A DNA stretch of 64,000 nucleotides from a bacterium SCSIO 12844 (GTDB lineage: Bacteria > Pseudomonadota > Gammaproteobacteria > Francisellales > Francisellaceae), in assembly GCA_024397935.1 (NCBI GenBank), contig CP073743.1:2790001-2854000 (forward strand). Reading direction: 5' to 3'. Positions 39,814 through 48,748 of this stretch are shown in pieces. The translations under genes and the position numbers were made by a program. The notes under the pieces were generated by a model. That model was given only the letters and a program-made list of their open reading frames with translations. It was not told where the DNA came from and made no database searches. How positions within the stretch are numbered: the stretch's first letter is position 1; each line of letters begins with the position of its first letter.

Positions 39814-40491
39814 TTAGTTATTAATTACATTTAAGTTCATATTTTTAACTTTTATTACTAACTTTTCAGATACAATTGTATAAAGTAATGTATAAAGATC
39901 TGTATTTTTATCTTTTAGATGCTCTATATCTGATATTTTTAAGCAAATACATTTTACTTCCTCTATTGCCTTTACAGTTGCAATTGCTTGTGAACCTGTA
40001 AGCCATTGCATTTCACCAACAAACTGATATTTGCCAATACTTGCCACAATTCGCTTATCTTTGACGACATCACATGTGCCATTGATAACTAAGTATATTT
40101 CATTACTTCTGTCATCATCTGAGATTAAAATATCACCATTTTTAAATGTTTTATAATGCCAGTATTGTGATAGCTTATATAACTGATTAGGAGAAAATAG
40201 ATGAAATACATGTTGATGTAATGCTAGTAATTCTTTATTTAACTTAACTGGTCGATTTTCAAGATACATAACACTAATTAAAGTTATATTAATAATTAAT
40301 ATTAAAAAATTACCTGCGGCAACAAGATATAAGTCTAATGATAAACCTGCAATAATAGAACATACACTACTAACAACAAAGATAACTCTTAAAGTTAAAG
40401 CATTTTTAAATAAAAAAGAAACCATAGCAAAAATATAAGCTAAAGTAAGAAAAATAGTAAATGTCAGATTAATAACTTCTATATTTTGCAT
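39814..40491 (-). CDS. Membrane protein with cyclic-nucleotide-binding-like domain (Popeye-like layout)
   Basis: 225 residues. Three hydrophobic helices (about 8-28, 32-48, 52-74) are followed by a cNMP-binding-like beta-barrel (about 100-215) with KNGDILISDDDRSNEIYLVINGTCDVV, VASIGKYQFVGEMQWLTGSQAIATVKAIEEV. There is no helix-turn-helix, so it is not a CRP-type activator. Three helices plus this domain resemble bacterial and animal Popeye-domain proteins, in which cAMP is sensed at the membrane. The phosphate-binding arginine expected in true cNMP sites is not obvious (Q-A-I-A), so cAMP binding is doubtful. Eleven bases separate it from the GCS2-like 5' part. Confidence 0.72.
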   Translation of the reverse strand: MQNIEVINLTFTIFLTLAYIFAMVSFLFKNALTLRVIFVVSSVCSIIAGLSLDLYLVAAGNFLILIINITLISVMYLENRPVKLNKELLALHQHVFHLFSPNQLYKLSQYWHYKTFKNGDILISDDDRSNEIYLVINGTCDVVKDKRIVASIGKYQFVGEMQWLTGSQAIATVKAIEEVKCICLKISDIEHLKDKNTDLYTLLYTIVSEKLVIKVKNMNLNVINN

Positions 40492-40676
40492 CTTCGTTTC
40501 ATTTTTTTAATAGCACATACATTTCTATTCAACGTTTTCTTTAATTTTAGAATAAATTTCACAATATTGATTTTCATTAACTATAATCAAAGTAATTTAG
40601 TTATATAAAATATTAATTTATCTAAGCTTATGATAAACAAAAAAATGACTACTATTAAGCAGACAAGAGAATTGAT

Positions 40677-41441
40677 ATGAAGCTTATATTTATTGGATCA
40701 GGATCAGCATTTATTACTGGCGAAGATAATTATAACTCGAATATGCTACTAATAGATGAAAGAACTAAAGCTAAATTATTAATAGATTGCGGCAGTGACG
40801 CCAGACACTCATTATATAAAGCTGGCTATTGTTATAACGATATTACTCATGTCTATATTAGTCATTTACACGCTGATCACTCAGGAGGTTTAGAATGGCT
40901 TGCATTAAATAATAAATTTGATCCAAAATGCGATAAAGTTAATCTATTTGCCAATGAAACTATTATCAAAGAAATGTGGCAGCACTCTCTAAAAGCAGGA
41001 CTCAGCACACTGCAAAATGAACACTGCACATTAGAAACGTTCTTTAATGTATTCCCTATTGAAAGTAATGGTACTTTTACCTGGAACAAAATTGTTTTTC
41101 AAACTGTACAAACTGTACATGTTGTCTCAGGATATAATCTAATGCCAAGCTTTGGTTTAATTTTCACTATTAATAATAAAAAAATATTTATAACTACTGA
41201 CACTCAATTTGCACCAGCTCAATTAATTGACCTATATAACGACGCTGATATTATCTTCCAAGATTGCGAAACTAGTACAATTAAGTCCGGTGTTCATGCT
41301 CATTTTGATGAATTAACCACTTTAGATCACAGTATCAAATCCAAAATGTGGCTTTATCATTATAATAATGGCAAGTTGCCAGATGCAGTTAAAAATGGTT
41401 TTAAAGGCTTTGTCGAAAGAGGACAAATATTTGGATTTTAA
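40677..41441 (+). CDS. MBL-fold metallo-hydrolase
   Basis: 254 residues, metallo-beta-lactamase fold. The metal motif is ISHLHADHSGG (residues about 61-71), DTQFAP holds the bridging aspartate, and further histidines stand in GVHAHFDELT and LYHYN. The opening MKLIFIGSGSAFITGEDNYNSN is like RNase Z/ElaC and Legionella-type hydrolases. The substrate is not clear. It is transcribed towards LuxR-type gene 2, ending 7 bases from its stop, and starts opposite to the cNMP-domain gene (186-base divergent region). Confidence 0.78.
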   Translation: MKLIFIGSGSAFITGEDNYNSNMLLIDERTKAKLLIDCGSDARHSLYKAGYCYNDITHVYISHLHADHSGGLEWLALNNKFDPKCDKVNLFANETIIKEMWQHSLKAGLSTLQNEHCTLETFFNVFPIESNGTFTWNKIVFQTVQTVHVVSGYNLMPSFGLIFTINNKKIFITTDTQFAPAQLIDLYNDADIIFQDCETSTIKSGVHAHFDELTTLDHSIKSKMWLYHYNNGKLPDAVKNGFKGFVERGQIFGF

Positions 41442-41448
41442 TTGTCTA

Positions 41449-42219
41449 CTATAGCCAAAAATTTTCAAAGTACTCTCGGCATTTTAAAATTGTAGAAATT
41501 CGATCTTTTGTATTTAACTTATCTTTTAAAAACAAAAAATAATCATTAACAGTTCTTGATGATATCCCTAATGCACTTGCAATTGAGAGAGATGAAAATT
41601 CATCAGCTTGCGCTAAATACTTTGCAAAATGATATTGTTTTAATGTTAAGTTAGGATGATTTAACTCAATTATTTTTAAGGCATTTGCATCTAGCTGTGC
41701 CATCTGATACTGGTTTGGATTATAAGCAAATTGTTCTAATAAATCTGGAAATTTTCTAATCTCATTATATATTTCTTTCAAGCATAATAGTGATTTTTGT
41801 TTATTATGTAAAACCTTATTAATCATATAGCTATTATCATAGCCTATAAATAACTTAACATAAGCATGTTCACTTAAAGGATGAATCACCGATATTGCAT
41901 TACCACCACCTTTGTACATCTCAGATATAGCACAAGTTAATCTATCCGATTTTTGACATAATAACAGACGATCATATTCACTTAAAGTATGTGGTAACAT
42001 ATGATAACTATCAAGAAAAAAATTCGGATGTATATAAAGCTTTTCATCACAATACATTTCTCCATAAGAATCGAAATGTTGAATTGGAATGGGAATTAAA
42101 GAGACCTTTTCTTTTGAAATATAGTCAAATGTTATGAAATCACATTCTAAATAACTTAAAACACCTTTAAGCCTATAGGATAATATCCAAGGCATAAACC
42201 GATCATCAAACTTAATCAT
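41449..42219 (-). CDS. LuxR-type transcriptional regulator 2
   Basis: 256 residues, paralogue of LuxR-type gene 1. The helix-turn-helix (LTLKQYHFAKYLAQADEFSSLSIASALGISSRTVNDYFLFLKDKL) is nearly the same; the sensor part is less alike, which suggests a different ligand or partner but a similar DNA target. The stretches PWILSYRLKGVLSYL and IPIPIQHFDSYGEMY correspond to those of gene 1. Upstream (42220-42362) stand a 18-base inverted repeat and a relative of the palindrome found before gene 1. Confidence 0.85.
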   Translation of the reverse strand: MIKFDDRFMPWILSYRLKGVLSYLECDFITFDYISKEKVSLIPIPIQHFDSYGEMYCDEKLYIHPNFFLDSYHMLPHTLSEYDRLLLCQKSDRLTCAISEMYKGGGNAISVIHPLSEHAYVKLFIGYDNSYMINKVLHNKQKSLLCLKEIYNEIRKFPDLLEQFAYNPNQYQMAQLDANALKIIELNHPNLTLKQYHFAKYLAQADEFSSLSIASALGISSRTVNDYFLFLKDKLNTKDRISTILKCREYFENFWL

Positions 42220-42309
42220 ACTAACCCCACAATAGATTTATAATTTTGATTTGTTATAGTTAATAAATATTGCTGTTTGATTATTTTATTTATTCTAAAT
42301 AACATCGAA

Positions 42310-42327
42310 TACCGTGAAATTACGGTA
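42310..42327. promoter_or_regulatory. Inverted repeat taccgt-N6-acggta upstream of LuxR-type gene 2
   Basis: Perfect 6-base arms with a 6-base centre, 91 bases upstream of the LuxR-type start. Its layout (18 bases, N6 centre) is like lux-box sites, and a half-site with similar flanks (aataccgtaaatt) stands at 24253-24265 just before the secreted pair. Candidate only. Confidence 0.4.
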
Positions 42328-42362
42328 AAAATACAAGGTTACTTGTTTTAGTAGAAATAAAC

Positions 42363-43292
42363 TTAACTTAATATAGCGATACTTTTTTCAGTCATAGATA
42401 AAAGAGAATTTAAATCAAATTGTTTAACACTTGGAGATACTTTAATTCCTAAATAAGTGTTAGGTATTAATTGTTGATAGACTTTAGAGATTTCAATCTC
42501 ATTTAATAAGCTATCTTTAGTGTCATCTTCATTATTTAGCTTTGGCGGCATATGACTATCCTTAAATGCGCCATAAGCACTTGATAAATTACTAGTGCAG
42601 CCAGAGAAAAAATAACCACTTAAACAATTAGATTGAGATGCGAATTTAATATGTTTTATTGCTTGCTCTATACTATGGCCTTCAATAACAGAGCGCCCCC
42701 AATTCAACATTAAACCAAAACCACCAACTTCTGTAATTGCATCAATCTCATCTTCTAATGACAAAAAGCCTTTCTCTGGCACTCTATCATTCATTTTTGC
42801 ATCACAGTGCTCAATATTTAATTGGGCTAATTGCCAATCCCATTTTCTAATTTCCTCTAAAGAGTCAATTAAAGCTCGTTTTGAGCCTTTCATATGATTA
42901 TGGTTTGTTGGTGCTGTTTGAAAATGAATAGCTTTTACTACCTGGCGTTGAAATAAATTATTTAATTCAGTAACTTTATGATTGATTTGATGCATTACAT
43001 CAATTGCTTTTTGACGAGAAGACTCAACACTTGAAGCAAGCCCAAATGATTGATCTTCTTTTAATGACTGCATTGTAACTGGCAGTGCTGTTATAATAAT
43101 CTGCCAATGATCAGGAATATTCATCTTGAGAAATTTATTTGAATAAACTGATTTATCAAATAAAAATGGATGCTCAATACCAGTAATTTTTTGATACTGA
43201 CTAAGCCTTTTAAAATATTGAGACTCGAATGATTCATTAAATTGATCTAATGCCGGTGTCATTGCATAGCTTGAAAAGTAAAACGTTTTCAT
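42363..43292 (-). CDS. DUF4862 family TIM-barrel protein
   Basis: 309 residues. Typical DUF4862 parts are ITALPVTMQSLKEDQSFGLASS, EIRKWDWQLAQLNIEHCDAK, EKGFLSLEDEI and GFGLMLNWGRSVIEGHS, in the order expected for a xylose-isomerase-like TIM barrel. DUF4862 proteins have no proven reaction; IEHCDA and NWGRS probably hold metal or substrate residues. It is the upstream neighbour of LuxR-type gene 2 on the same strand (143 bases apart), and 38 bases downstream of sspB. Confidence 0.82.
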   Translation of the reverse strand: MKTFYFSSYAMTPALDQFNESFESQYFKRLSQYQKITGIEHPFLFDKSVYSNKFLKMNIPDHWQIIITALPVTMQSLKEDQSFGLASSVESSRQKAIDVMHQINHKVTELNNLFQRQVVKAIHFQTAPTNHNHMKGSKRALIDSLEEIRKWDWQLAQLNIEHCDAKMNDRVPEKGFLSLEDEIDAITEVGGFGLMLNWGRSVIEGHSIEQAIKHIKFASQSNCLSGYFFSGCTSNLSSAYGAFKDSHMPPKLNNEDDTKDSLLNEIEISKVYQQLIPNTYLGIKVSPSVKQFDLNSLLSMTEKSIAILS

Positions 43293-43330
43293 TACATCTA
43301 CTTAACCAATCATTTATTTATTATTAATTA

Positions 43331-43756
43331 CTAGACTAACCTTAAACCACTATTCGGAGAATTAGGATCATCATCCCCATCCTGGTTAACAGGATCTGGA
43401 TTTAAGTCTTCTTCATTATCACCCTCATTAACGACCATACCATAGCCATAATCACGACCATAGAGGCCTTGACCTGTTTCCTTTGCGTATAATGCTGATA
43501 TTGCCTCTAGCGGTACAAACACTTGCATTGATTCACCATCAAAAGAAGAATGAAATGAAACATACTCATCATCACAATTATAATCAACAATTGCCTCAGG
43601 TGCTAAGTTCAATAAAATCTTACCATCATCTTCAACATAATCCCAAGGTACTTCTACACCATCAAATTCTGTATCGACTAACAAATAAGGTGTAAACCCA
43701 TGATCTAAAAGCCAATCATAAGTTGCATCAATTAGATAGGAACGTAACATTGCCAT
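43331..43756 (-). CDS. sspB: ClpXP protease adaptor SspB
   Basis: 141 residues. The substrate-binding domain shows YDWLLDHGFTPYLLVD, GKILLNLAPEAI, and FVPLEAISALYAKETGQG; it is followed by an acidic linker and a C-terminal hydrophobic-basic SGLRLV, the ClpX-binding peptide. It delivers ssrA-tagged proteins to ClpXP. The start is the first ATG: aaggagg stands 12 bases before it, inside the end of sspA. Confidence 0.93.
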   Translation of the reverse strand: MAMLRSYLIDATYDWLLDHGFTPYLLVDTEFDGVEVPWDYVEDDGKILLNLAPEAIVDYNCDDEYVSFHSSFDGESMQVFVPLEAISALYAKETGQGLYGRDYGYGMVVNEGDNEEDLNPDPVNQDGDDDPNSPNSGLRLV

Positions 43757-43764
43757 GATTAAAG

Positions 43765-44382
43765 CTAACCTCCTTTCATCATTTCAATTGATGTAATAAA
43801 TGATTCGCGATCAAATATACGCTTGGCATAGTTTTTAATTGATTGTGCTTTTTCAGGTAACTGAATACCTAACTCAGGCAATCGATACAAAATTGATGCT
43901 AATGTACAATCAACAATACTGAATTCATCACTCATAAAATATTGATAACGCTTAAAAACAGGCAGCATTTCTAAAACGGCTTTCATCAAAGCAAGTTTTG
44001 ACTGGTATATCGTTTTATCATCATTAGCATGTAGCGCCTGTGATAAATAAGGAATCCAGTCTCGATCAATACGTTTATTCAATAGCCTAGCCTGAGCACG
44101 TTCTATTGGAAATACGCTTAACAATGGCGGATGTGGAAAACGCTCTTCAAGGTATTCAAAAATAATTTCAGACTCATAAACAATGACATCACGATCCACT
44201 AATGTTGGTACCTGAGCATATGGGTTTAATTCCAATAATTCATCAGGCTTTTTATCTAAGTCAATCAACTTAACATCAGCGACGACCCCTTTTTCTGCTA
44301 AAACCATCATCACTCGGTGACTAAATGGACAGTTTTTACTTGCATATAACGTCATCGTTGAACGTTTATTTTGGGTTGTCAT
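43765..44382 (-). CDS. sspA: Stringent starvation protein A
   Basis: 205 residues from the ATG at 44382, with agggag about ten bases before it; the frame is open for 14 more codons but that extension matches nothing in the family. A GST-like fold: N-terminal thioredoxin-like part (TLYASKNCPFSHRVMMVLAEKGV) and helical C-terminal part. SspA binds RNA polymerase; in Francisella it pairs with MglA to control virulence genes. It is followed by sspB in the standard rplM-rpsI-sspA-sspB order. Confidence 0.92.
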   Translation of the reverse strand: MTTQNKRSTMTLYASKNCPFSHRVMMVLAEKGVVADVKLIDLDKKPDELLELNPYAQVPTLVDRDVIVYESEIIFEYLEERFPHPPLLSVFPIERAQARLLNKRIDRDWIPYLSQALHANDDKTIYQSKLALMKAVLEMLPVFKRYQYFMSDEFSIVDCTLASILYRLPELGIQLPEKAQSIKNYAKRIFDRESFITSIEMMKGG

Positions 44383-44438
44383 AAACTTAAAGCTCTCCCT
44401 TTGCACCTTAAACAAGATTATCATATCAAAAAAATATG

Positions 44439-44474
44439 AAAAAAGCTCCTAAGCTAATATGCTTAAGGAGCTTT
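44439..44474 (-). terminator. Rho-independent terminator after rpsI
   Basis: On the reverse strand: aaagctccttaagc, a six-base loop (atatta), gcttaggagcttt, then a run of six T. One bulged base in the stem. It is placed 43 bases after the rpsI stop and before sspA, so it ends the rplM-rpsI message. Confidence 0.85.
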
Positions 44475-44516
44475 AATGATTATATAATAAAATATATTCC
44501 GCAATTTCCAAAAAAA

Positions 44517-44912
44517 TTAACGTTTAGAGAATTGTGGACGTCTACGTGCTTTACGCAATCCAACTTTTTTACGCTCAACACAACGTGCATCACGAGTTAA
44601 AAAGCCAGCTTTACGCAATGTAGGACGTAATGCCTCATCATAATCAAGTAATGCTCGAGCAATACCCAAACGAATTGCGCCAGCTTGACCACTGATTCCA
44701 CCACCGTGAACATTTACTTTAATATCAACTTGATCTGTCATCTCAACTAACTCTAAAGGTTGAAGAACCACCATAGAGGCTGTTTGACGAGCTAGGTATT
44801 GATCTAGTGGTAAGTTATTAACCACGATATTACCCGAACCTTTTTTCAAGAAAACACGAGCAACTGAACTTTTACGGCGACCAGTCCCATAATTATAAAC
44901 TGTATTAGACAT
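44517..44912 (-). CDS. rpsI: 30S ribosomal protein uS9
   Basis: 131 residues, full length. It starts [20 protein letters not shown] and ends [14 protein letters not shown], the RNA-binding tail reaching the P site. It follows rplM by 16 bases in the universal order and is followed by a strong terminator. Confidence 0.98.
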   Translation of the reverse strand: MSNTVYNYGTGRRKSSVARVFLKKGSGNIVVNNLPLDQYLARQTASMVVLQPLELVEMTDQVDIKVNVHGGGISGQAGAIRLGIARALLDYDEALRPTLRKAGFLTRDARCVERKKVGLRKARRRPQFSKR

Positions 44913-44928
44913 AATAAATCATCACCTC

Positions 44929-45360
44929 TTAATTAATCGTTAATTCTGTTGGCTGCTGTGCCGTATGCGGATGCTCAGAACCAGCATAGACTTTCAACTT
45001 TTTAATCATTTGACGACCTAATGAGTTTTTAGGAAGCATACCTTTAACAGCTGACCTAACAACACGATCTGGATGCGTTTCAATTAATTTATCAAATGTA
45101 ATTGATTTTAAACCACCAATATAACCTGTATGGCGATGGTATACTTTATCTTTACGCTTATTACCAGTTACATGAACTTTTTCAGCATTAATCACAACCA
45201 CATAATCACCAATATCTACATGTGGTGTGTACTCAGGTTTATGTTTACCACGTAAATGTTTTGCAATTTCAGTGGCCATACGACCTAATGTTTTACCTGA
45301 AGCATCAACAACAAACCAGTTGCGATTTACTTGATCAGGTTTTGCACTAAACGTTTTCAT
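44929..45360 (-). CDS. rplM: 50S ribosomal protein uL13
   Basis: 143 residues, full length. Family marks are [36 protein letters not shown] and [20 protein letters not shown]. First gene of the rplM-rpsI operon; the 140 bases upstream probably hold its promoter (tgctaaaat occurs near 45440 on the reverse strand), and the leader may bind L13. Confidence 0.98.
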   Translation of the reverse strand: MKTFSAKPDQVNRNWFVVDASGKTLGRMATEIAKHLRGKHKPEYTPHVDIGDYVVVINAEKVHVTGNKRKDKVYHRHTGYIGGLKSITFDKLIETHPDRVVRSAVKGMLPKNSLGRQMIKKLKVYAGSEHPHTAQQPTELTIN

Positions 45361-45501
45361 CTATTAGTTACCTTACATTTGTGTTTAACTACTCAGTTTA
45401 AAATGCTCAACTTTTTGAACGCAACGATTTTAGCAGATTTAGCCAGGTAAATAAAGCTTATTAAAATCTTTTTAACAATTTTTATCAAATAAAAAAATAA
45501 T

Positions 45502-46686
45502 CTAATTTAACTTAAGCTGTGCACTATGCGCTAAACAGTCCTCTATTGCTAAGCGTCGAAAATAATTTCCAGTTAATGAAAGCTCTTTGCCATGAAGTAG
45601 TTGTTGTAATTTATCCAATCGCTTTTTATGAGTAACTGTTAAGATTGGCACCTTGTTTTCCTTAAAAAAGGAATTGATTAAAGCTTGTTTATTCACCTTT
45701 AATAGCTGACAGATAAAATCCAAATAAGCATCTTTATTATTAAATGCATTTGCTTTGAAATGAAATACAAAGCCACGATAATCTGCATGTTCAACTACAT
45801 CACGTGAAATCATAGAATAAAATGATGCATTATCTTTAGCAATTAAACCCGCTAGTACTTTAAAATGCACTAAATCTTTACGCTGAAAAATAACCCCAAC
45901 ACTATCAATTGTTGATAGCTTAACTTCACCTAATAAACTACTTATATCTGGCATAACTACTGATAACAGCTTACTTGCAGTTAGTACATCTGTTGCAATG
46001 GTTATATGCTTACTTTTAAATACCCCTTGATTGGTTATCACTTGCCAATGATCAGCTGATTTTTCAATCATTTTAACCGTATGATTTAATTTAATAGCAA
46101 AGTCTTTTTTTTCAACTAAGGTATCAAACAAACTTGAAATCCCTTGAAAGAGCGTAAATGAGCGTGGGTATGCATCATTACGCTTTTTTTTATTAAATAA
46201 AAATTCTGCTGGAAATTTAGCAGCATCTTGAGATAAAACGGCGTTAAAACAATCTTTTAGTACACGTTTATAATTGCCTTCGCCAAATAGTTTGCCATAA
46301 TAGGATTCAACACTTTGATCAGTTTTATCCTGAAACGGCAATTTTATAACGCCATAGATAAAACTAATTGGGTTTATATAGCGAAAAAGAGTGTGAATCT
46401 GTCCTTTATCATAAATCCGAAATGGTAATTTTGTACGTTTAAGTAACTGCTCTTTTAGATTAAGTGATTCGATTAAGTCTATAACATGCGCATAAGAGTT
46501 ATATAATGTATGTGCGCCCATCTCAAGCCAAAAGTCTTTTTTTTGATCTAAATAGACGCTATGGCATAAGCCTCCTGGCTTATTGTCTTTTTCTAAAACA
46601 AGTACCTGATATTTCTCTTGAGCTTTAAAATAGGCATAGCCTAAACCACTAATACCCCCACCAATAACAATGTCATCATAAATCAT
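45502..46686 (-). CDS. FAD-dependent amine oxidase-like protein (protoporphyrinogen oxidase-like)
   Basis: 394 residues. The N-terminal DIVIGGGISGLGYAYF with VLVLEKDNKPGGLCHSV is the amine oxidase FAD fold; the C-terminal LTGNYFRRLAIEDCLAHSAQL matches the FAD-contact end seen in HemY-type protoporphyrinogen oxidases and phytoene dehydrogenase-like proteins. A central substrate domain of helical type lies between. It may be HemY (heme step before last), but a carotenoid or sugar-nucleotide (UDP-galactopyranose mutase-like) oxidoreductase is possible. It lies 3 bases after truD on the same strand. Confidence 0.62.
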   Translation of the reverse strand: MIYDDIVIGGGISGLGYAYFKAQEKYQVLVLEKDNKPGGLCHSVYLDQKKDFWLEMGAHTLYNSYAHVIDLIESLNLKEQLLKRTKLPFRIYDKGQIHTLFRYINPISFIYGVIKLPFQDKTDQSVESYYGKLFGEGNYKRVLKDCFNAVLSQDAAKFPAEFLFNKKKRNDAYPRSFTLFQGISSLFDTLVEKKDFAIKLNHTVKMIEKSADHWQVITNQGVFKSKHITIATDVLTASKLLSVVMPDISSLLGEVKLSTIDSVGVIFQRKDLVHFKVLAGLIAKDNASFYSMISRDVVEHADYRGFVFHFKANAFNNKDAYLDFICQLLKVNKQALINSFFKENKVPILTVTHKKRLDKLQQLLHGKELSLTGNYFRRLAIEDCLAHSAQLKLN

Positions 46687-46689
46687 ATG

Positions 46690-47709
46690 CTACTCTTTAA
46701 CCAAACTACCTAGATAATCTAATACGGTCGTTGCATAACCACCTGCTGGTAGCATAAAAGTAAGTTTTAGAGTTTGACTATTAAGGTCATAATGTGCTGT
46801 TAATTTTTTAGGCATTAAAATTAGACTTCGAAAATCAAGTTCTAATTTAAATGGTTTTAGTTTTGGTGGCTCTAACCATTCAGAGCTAATTAATGCAAAA
46901 GCTTTTTCTAATACTTCTTTTGCATCATCTGTGAAAAACAGTTTACCCTTTTGACCCCATAATGGCCCCACCGGATAAGCTTGATGACTTTTAATCCTCA
47001 TTTGTGCTTTGATTAAGTCTTCATTATTTGCTATCTGATAGACGCTATTTGACTGATCAAACTGCATGATATCACCTAGCAATACTTCATTTAATGGACA
47101 ATATTTTCGCCGATAGTCCAAATAATGATTAAATAAATAACTGCGATAAACAGATAATAGCCATTTCTTTCTTTTTAGTGGTGGATTTACCTCTCCTTTA
47201 AACCAACGTTCTAATAGTTTAATATTTGAGTTGTCATATCCAAAACGTTGTTGAGCATAATAGTTAGGCACACCATCTGTTTTTACTGTATGAATGGCTT
47301 GTGTTAACTTTACATAATCAAGCGTTGCATTTCGAATGGTTATATTAAACCAATTACCATCATGCAGCTTGCGACGCAATTTTTTTTGGTGCTGTGCTGT
47401 TTTCAGTATGCTTATACCTTGGTGATTAAATTGTTGCCAACAAGGTTGCCGCTGGCCTGGCAAGTATAAAGAAAACCATTGCTCTGTAATTGCATATTTA
47501 TCTTTCATACCTGAAAAACCAACATCTTTTGCTGGAATATTAACAAATTTGGCTAATACCTTGGCTACTTCTTCTGTATGTAAATTATTTTTTTGAATAT
47601 AAACCCAGTGATGTTCGCCAGAGCCGGTAAACTCGACATTAAGTAACTCAGTTACTAAAAAGTCATCAACTAAAGATTTAAATTCACCAAGCGGGGTGAT
47701 TTCAGGCAT
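46690..47709 (-). CDS. truD: tRNA pseudouridine(13) synthase TruD
   Basis: 339 residues. FSGMKDKYAITEQWFSLYLPG contains the catalytic aspartate (in MKDK); YYAQQRFGYDNSNIKLLERW and the insertion domain that starts after it are typical, and the final GGYATTVLDYLG closes the family. It modifies U13 in several tRNAs. Its ATG overlaps the 3' end of the zapG-like gene by 8 bases. Confidence 0.94.
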   Translation of the reverse strand: MPEITPLGEFKSLVDDFLVTELLNVEFTGSGEHHWVYIQKNNLHTEEVAKVLAKFVNIPAKDVGFSGMKDKYAITEQWFSLYLPGQRQPCWQQFNHQGISILKTAQHQKKLRRKLHDGNWFNITIRNATLDYVKLTQAIHTVKTDGVPNYYAQQRFGYDNSNIKLLERWFKGEVNPPLKRKKWLLSVYRSYLFNHYLDYRRKYCPLNEVLLGDIMQFDQSNSVYQIANNEDLIKAQMRIKSHQAYPVGPLWGQKGKLFFTDDAKEVLEKAFALISSEWLEPPKLKPFKLELDFRSLILMPKKLTAHYDLNSQTLKLTFMLPAGGYATTVLDYLGSLVKE

Positions 47710-48103
47710 GCTCTTTACTTTCTACATAGTCTTTTGGTGGTTGTGTTGACTTTTCTTTTACGGATTCTTCTTGAGCTTTGGACGGTTTCTCATGCGTAAT
47801 GCGTCCCTTTTCGCCTTCAGTTAGCTGATAGCCCCTACCGCGATACTCTAGTTCTTTCGTTACTGCATAATGATGCTCTTGCAACTCTAGCATTGCATCA
47901 CTGATATTATGAATCAAGTCATCTGTTTTATGCATATGCCCTTTTAGTTTGCCATGATATTCTCGTAGCTCTTTTCGAGCATTCGATGCATCAGCTTGAA
48001 GCCTTGCCATTTTCCCTGTACTTCGTGCAATAAAAAAACCTATCACAGTGCCAATGATAAGACCTGCTACAAGGCCAATAATTATCATTACTGCTATTAA
48101 CAT
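47702..48103 (-). CDS. zapG: ZapG/YhcB (DUF1043) cell division protein
   Basis: 133 residues. One N-terminal membrane helix (about 3-25, GLVAGLIIGTVIGFFIARST) and a helical cytoplasmic part with the family pattern ELREYHGKLKGHMHKTDDLIHNISDAMLELQEHH. It ends in a Lys/Glu/Ser-rich tail. YhcB/ZapG coordinates cell envelope growth and division in Escherichia coli. It overlaps the start of truD. Confidence 0.82.
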   Translation of the reverse strand: MLIAVMIIIGLVAGLIIGTVIGFFIARSTGKMARLQADASNARKELREYHGKLKGHMHKTDDLIHNISDAMLELQEHHYAVTKELEYRGRGYQLTEGEKGRITHEKPSKAQEESVKEKSTQPPKDYVESKEHA

Positions 48104-48268
48104 CGCCTTTCCTTTATCTGTTTTGATTGTATGTCTATGTTTAAATCAACTTTCAATACATACATTATTTATCGTATTTACTATCAATAATTAAATTATA
48201 CGCTGATTTAAGGTATTTGGTAAACTATTGGTCAAATTTATTCTTTAAATAAATAGGCTCCCTAAAGC

Positions 48269-48748
48269 TTACTGGTTTTGAATCAAGCACACCGCATAGA
48301 CTGCAATACCTTCTTTGCGACCCACAAACCCTAAACGCTCAGTGGTAGTTGCTTTAACATTAATTTGATTGCGTTTGATATGCATTAACTCTGCCAAATA
48401 AAGACAAATTGCTTCAATATGGCTAGATAGTTTTGGCTTTTGAGCAACCACTGTAATATCAATATTATTAATTTTATAGTTATCTTTTATAAGTAATTGC
48501 ATAATCTCTGTAAGAAAATAGCTACTTGATTTATTTTTATTTTTAACATCTGTATCAGGAAAGTGATAGCCAATATCACGTAAAGCTAAAGCGCCTAAAA
48601 GTGCATCACATAGTGCATGAATAATCACATCACCATCTGAATGTGCTTCTACACCTGATACTTGATCAATTTCAATACCGCCTAAAATCAGTGGTTTTGG
48701 TACTTGACTAAATTTATGTACATCATAGCCATGACCAATTCTAATCAT
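48269..48748 (-). CDS. ispF: 2-C-methyl-D-erythritol 2,4-cyclodiphosphate synthase
   Basis: 159 residues. The metal-binding GHGYDVHKF (D9, H11) and GGIEI with HSDGDVIIHALCDALLGALALRDIG are the IspF signature, and ATTTERLGFVGRKEGIAV the C-terminal part. It closes the fifth step of the MEP isoprenoid pathway. Its start overlaps the 3' end of the rhodanese gene by four bases; ispD, the usual partner, is not here. Confidence 0.95.
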   Translation of the reverse strand: MIRIGHGYDVHKFSQVPKPLILGGIEIDQVSGVEAHSDGDVIIHALCDALLGALALRDIGYHFPDTDVKNKNKSSSYFLTEIMQLLIKDNYKINNIDITVVAQKPKLSSHIEAICLYLAELMHIKRNQINVKATTTERLGFVGRKEGIAVYAVCLIQNQ

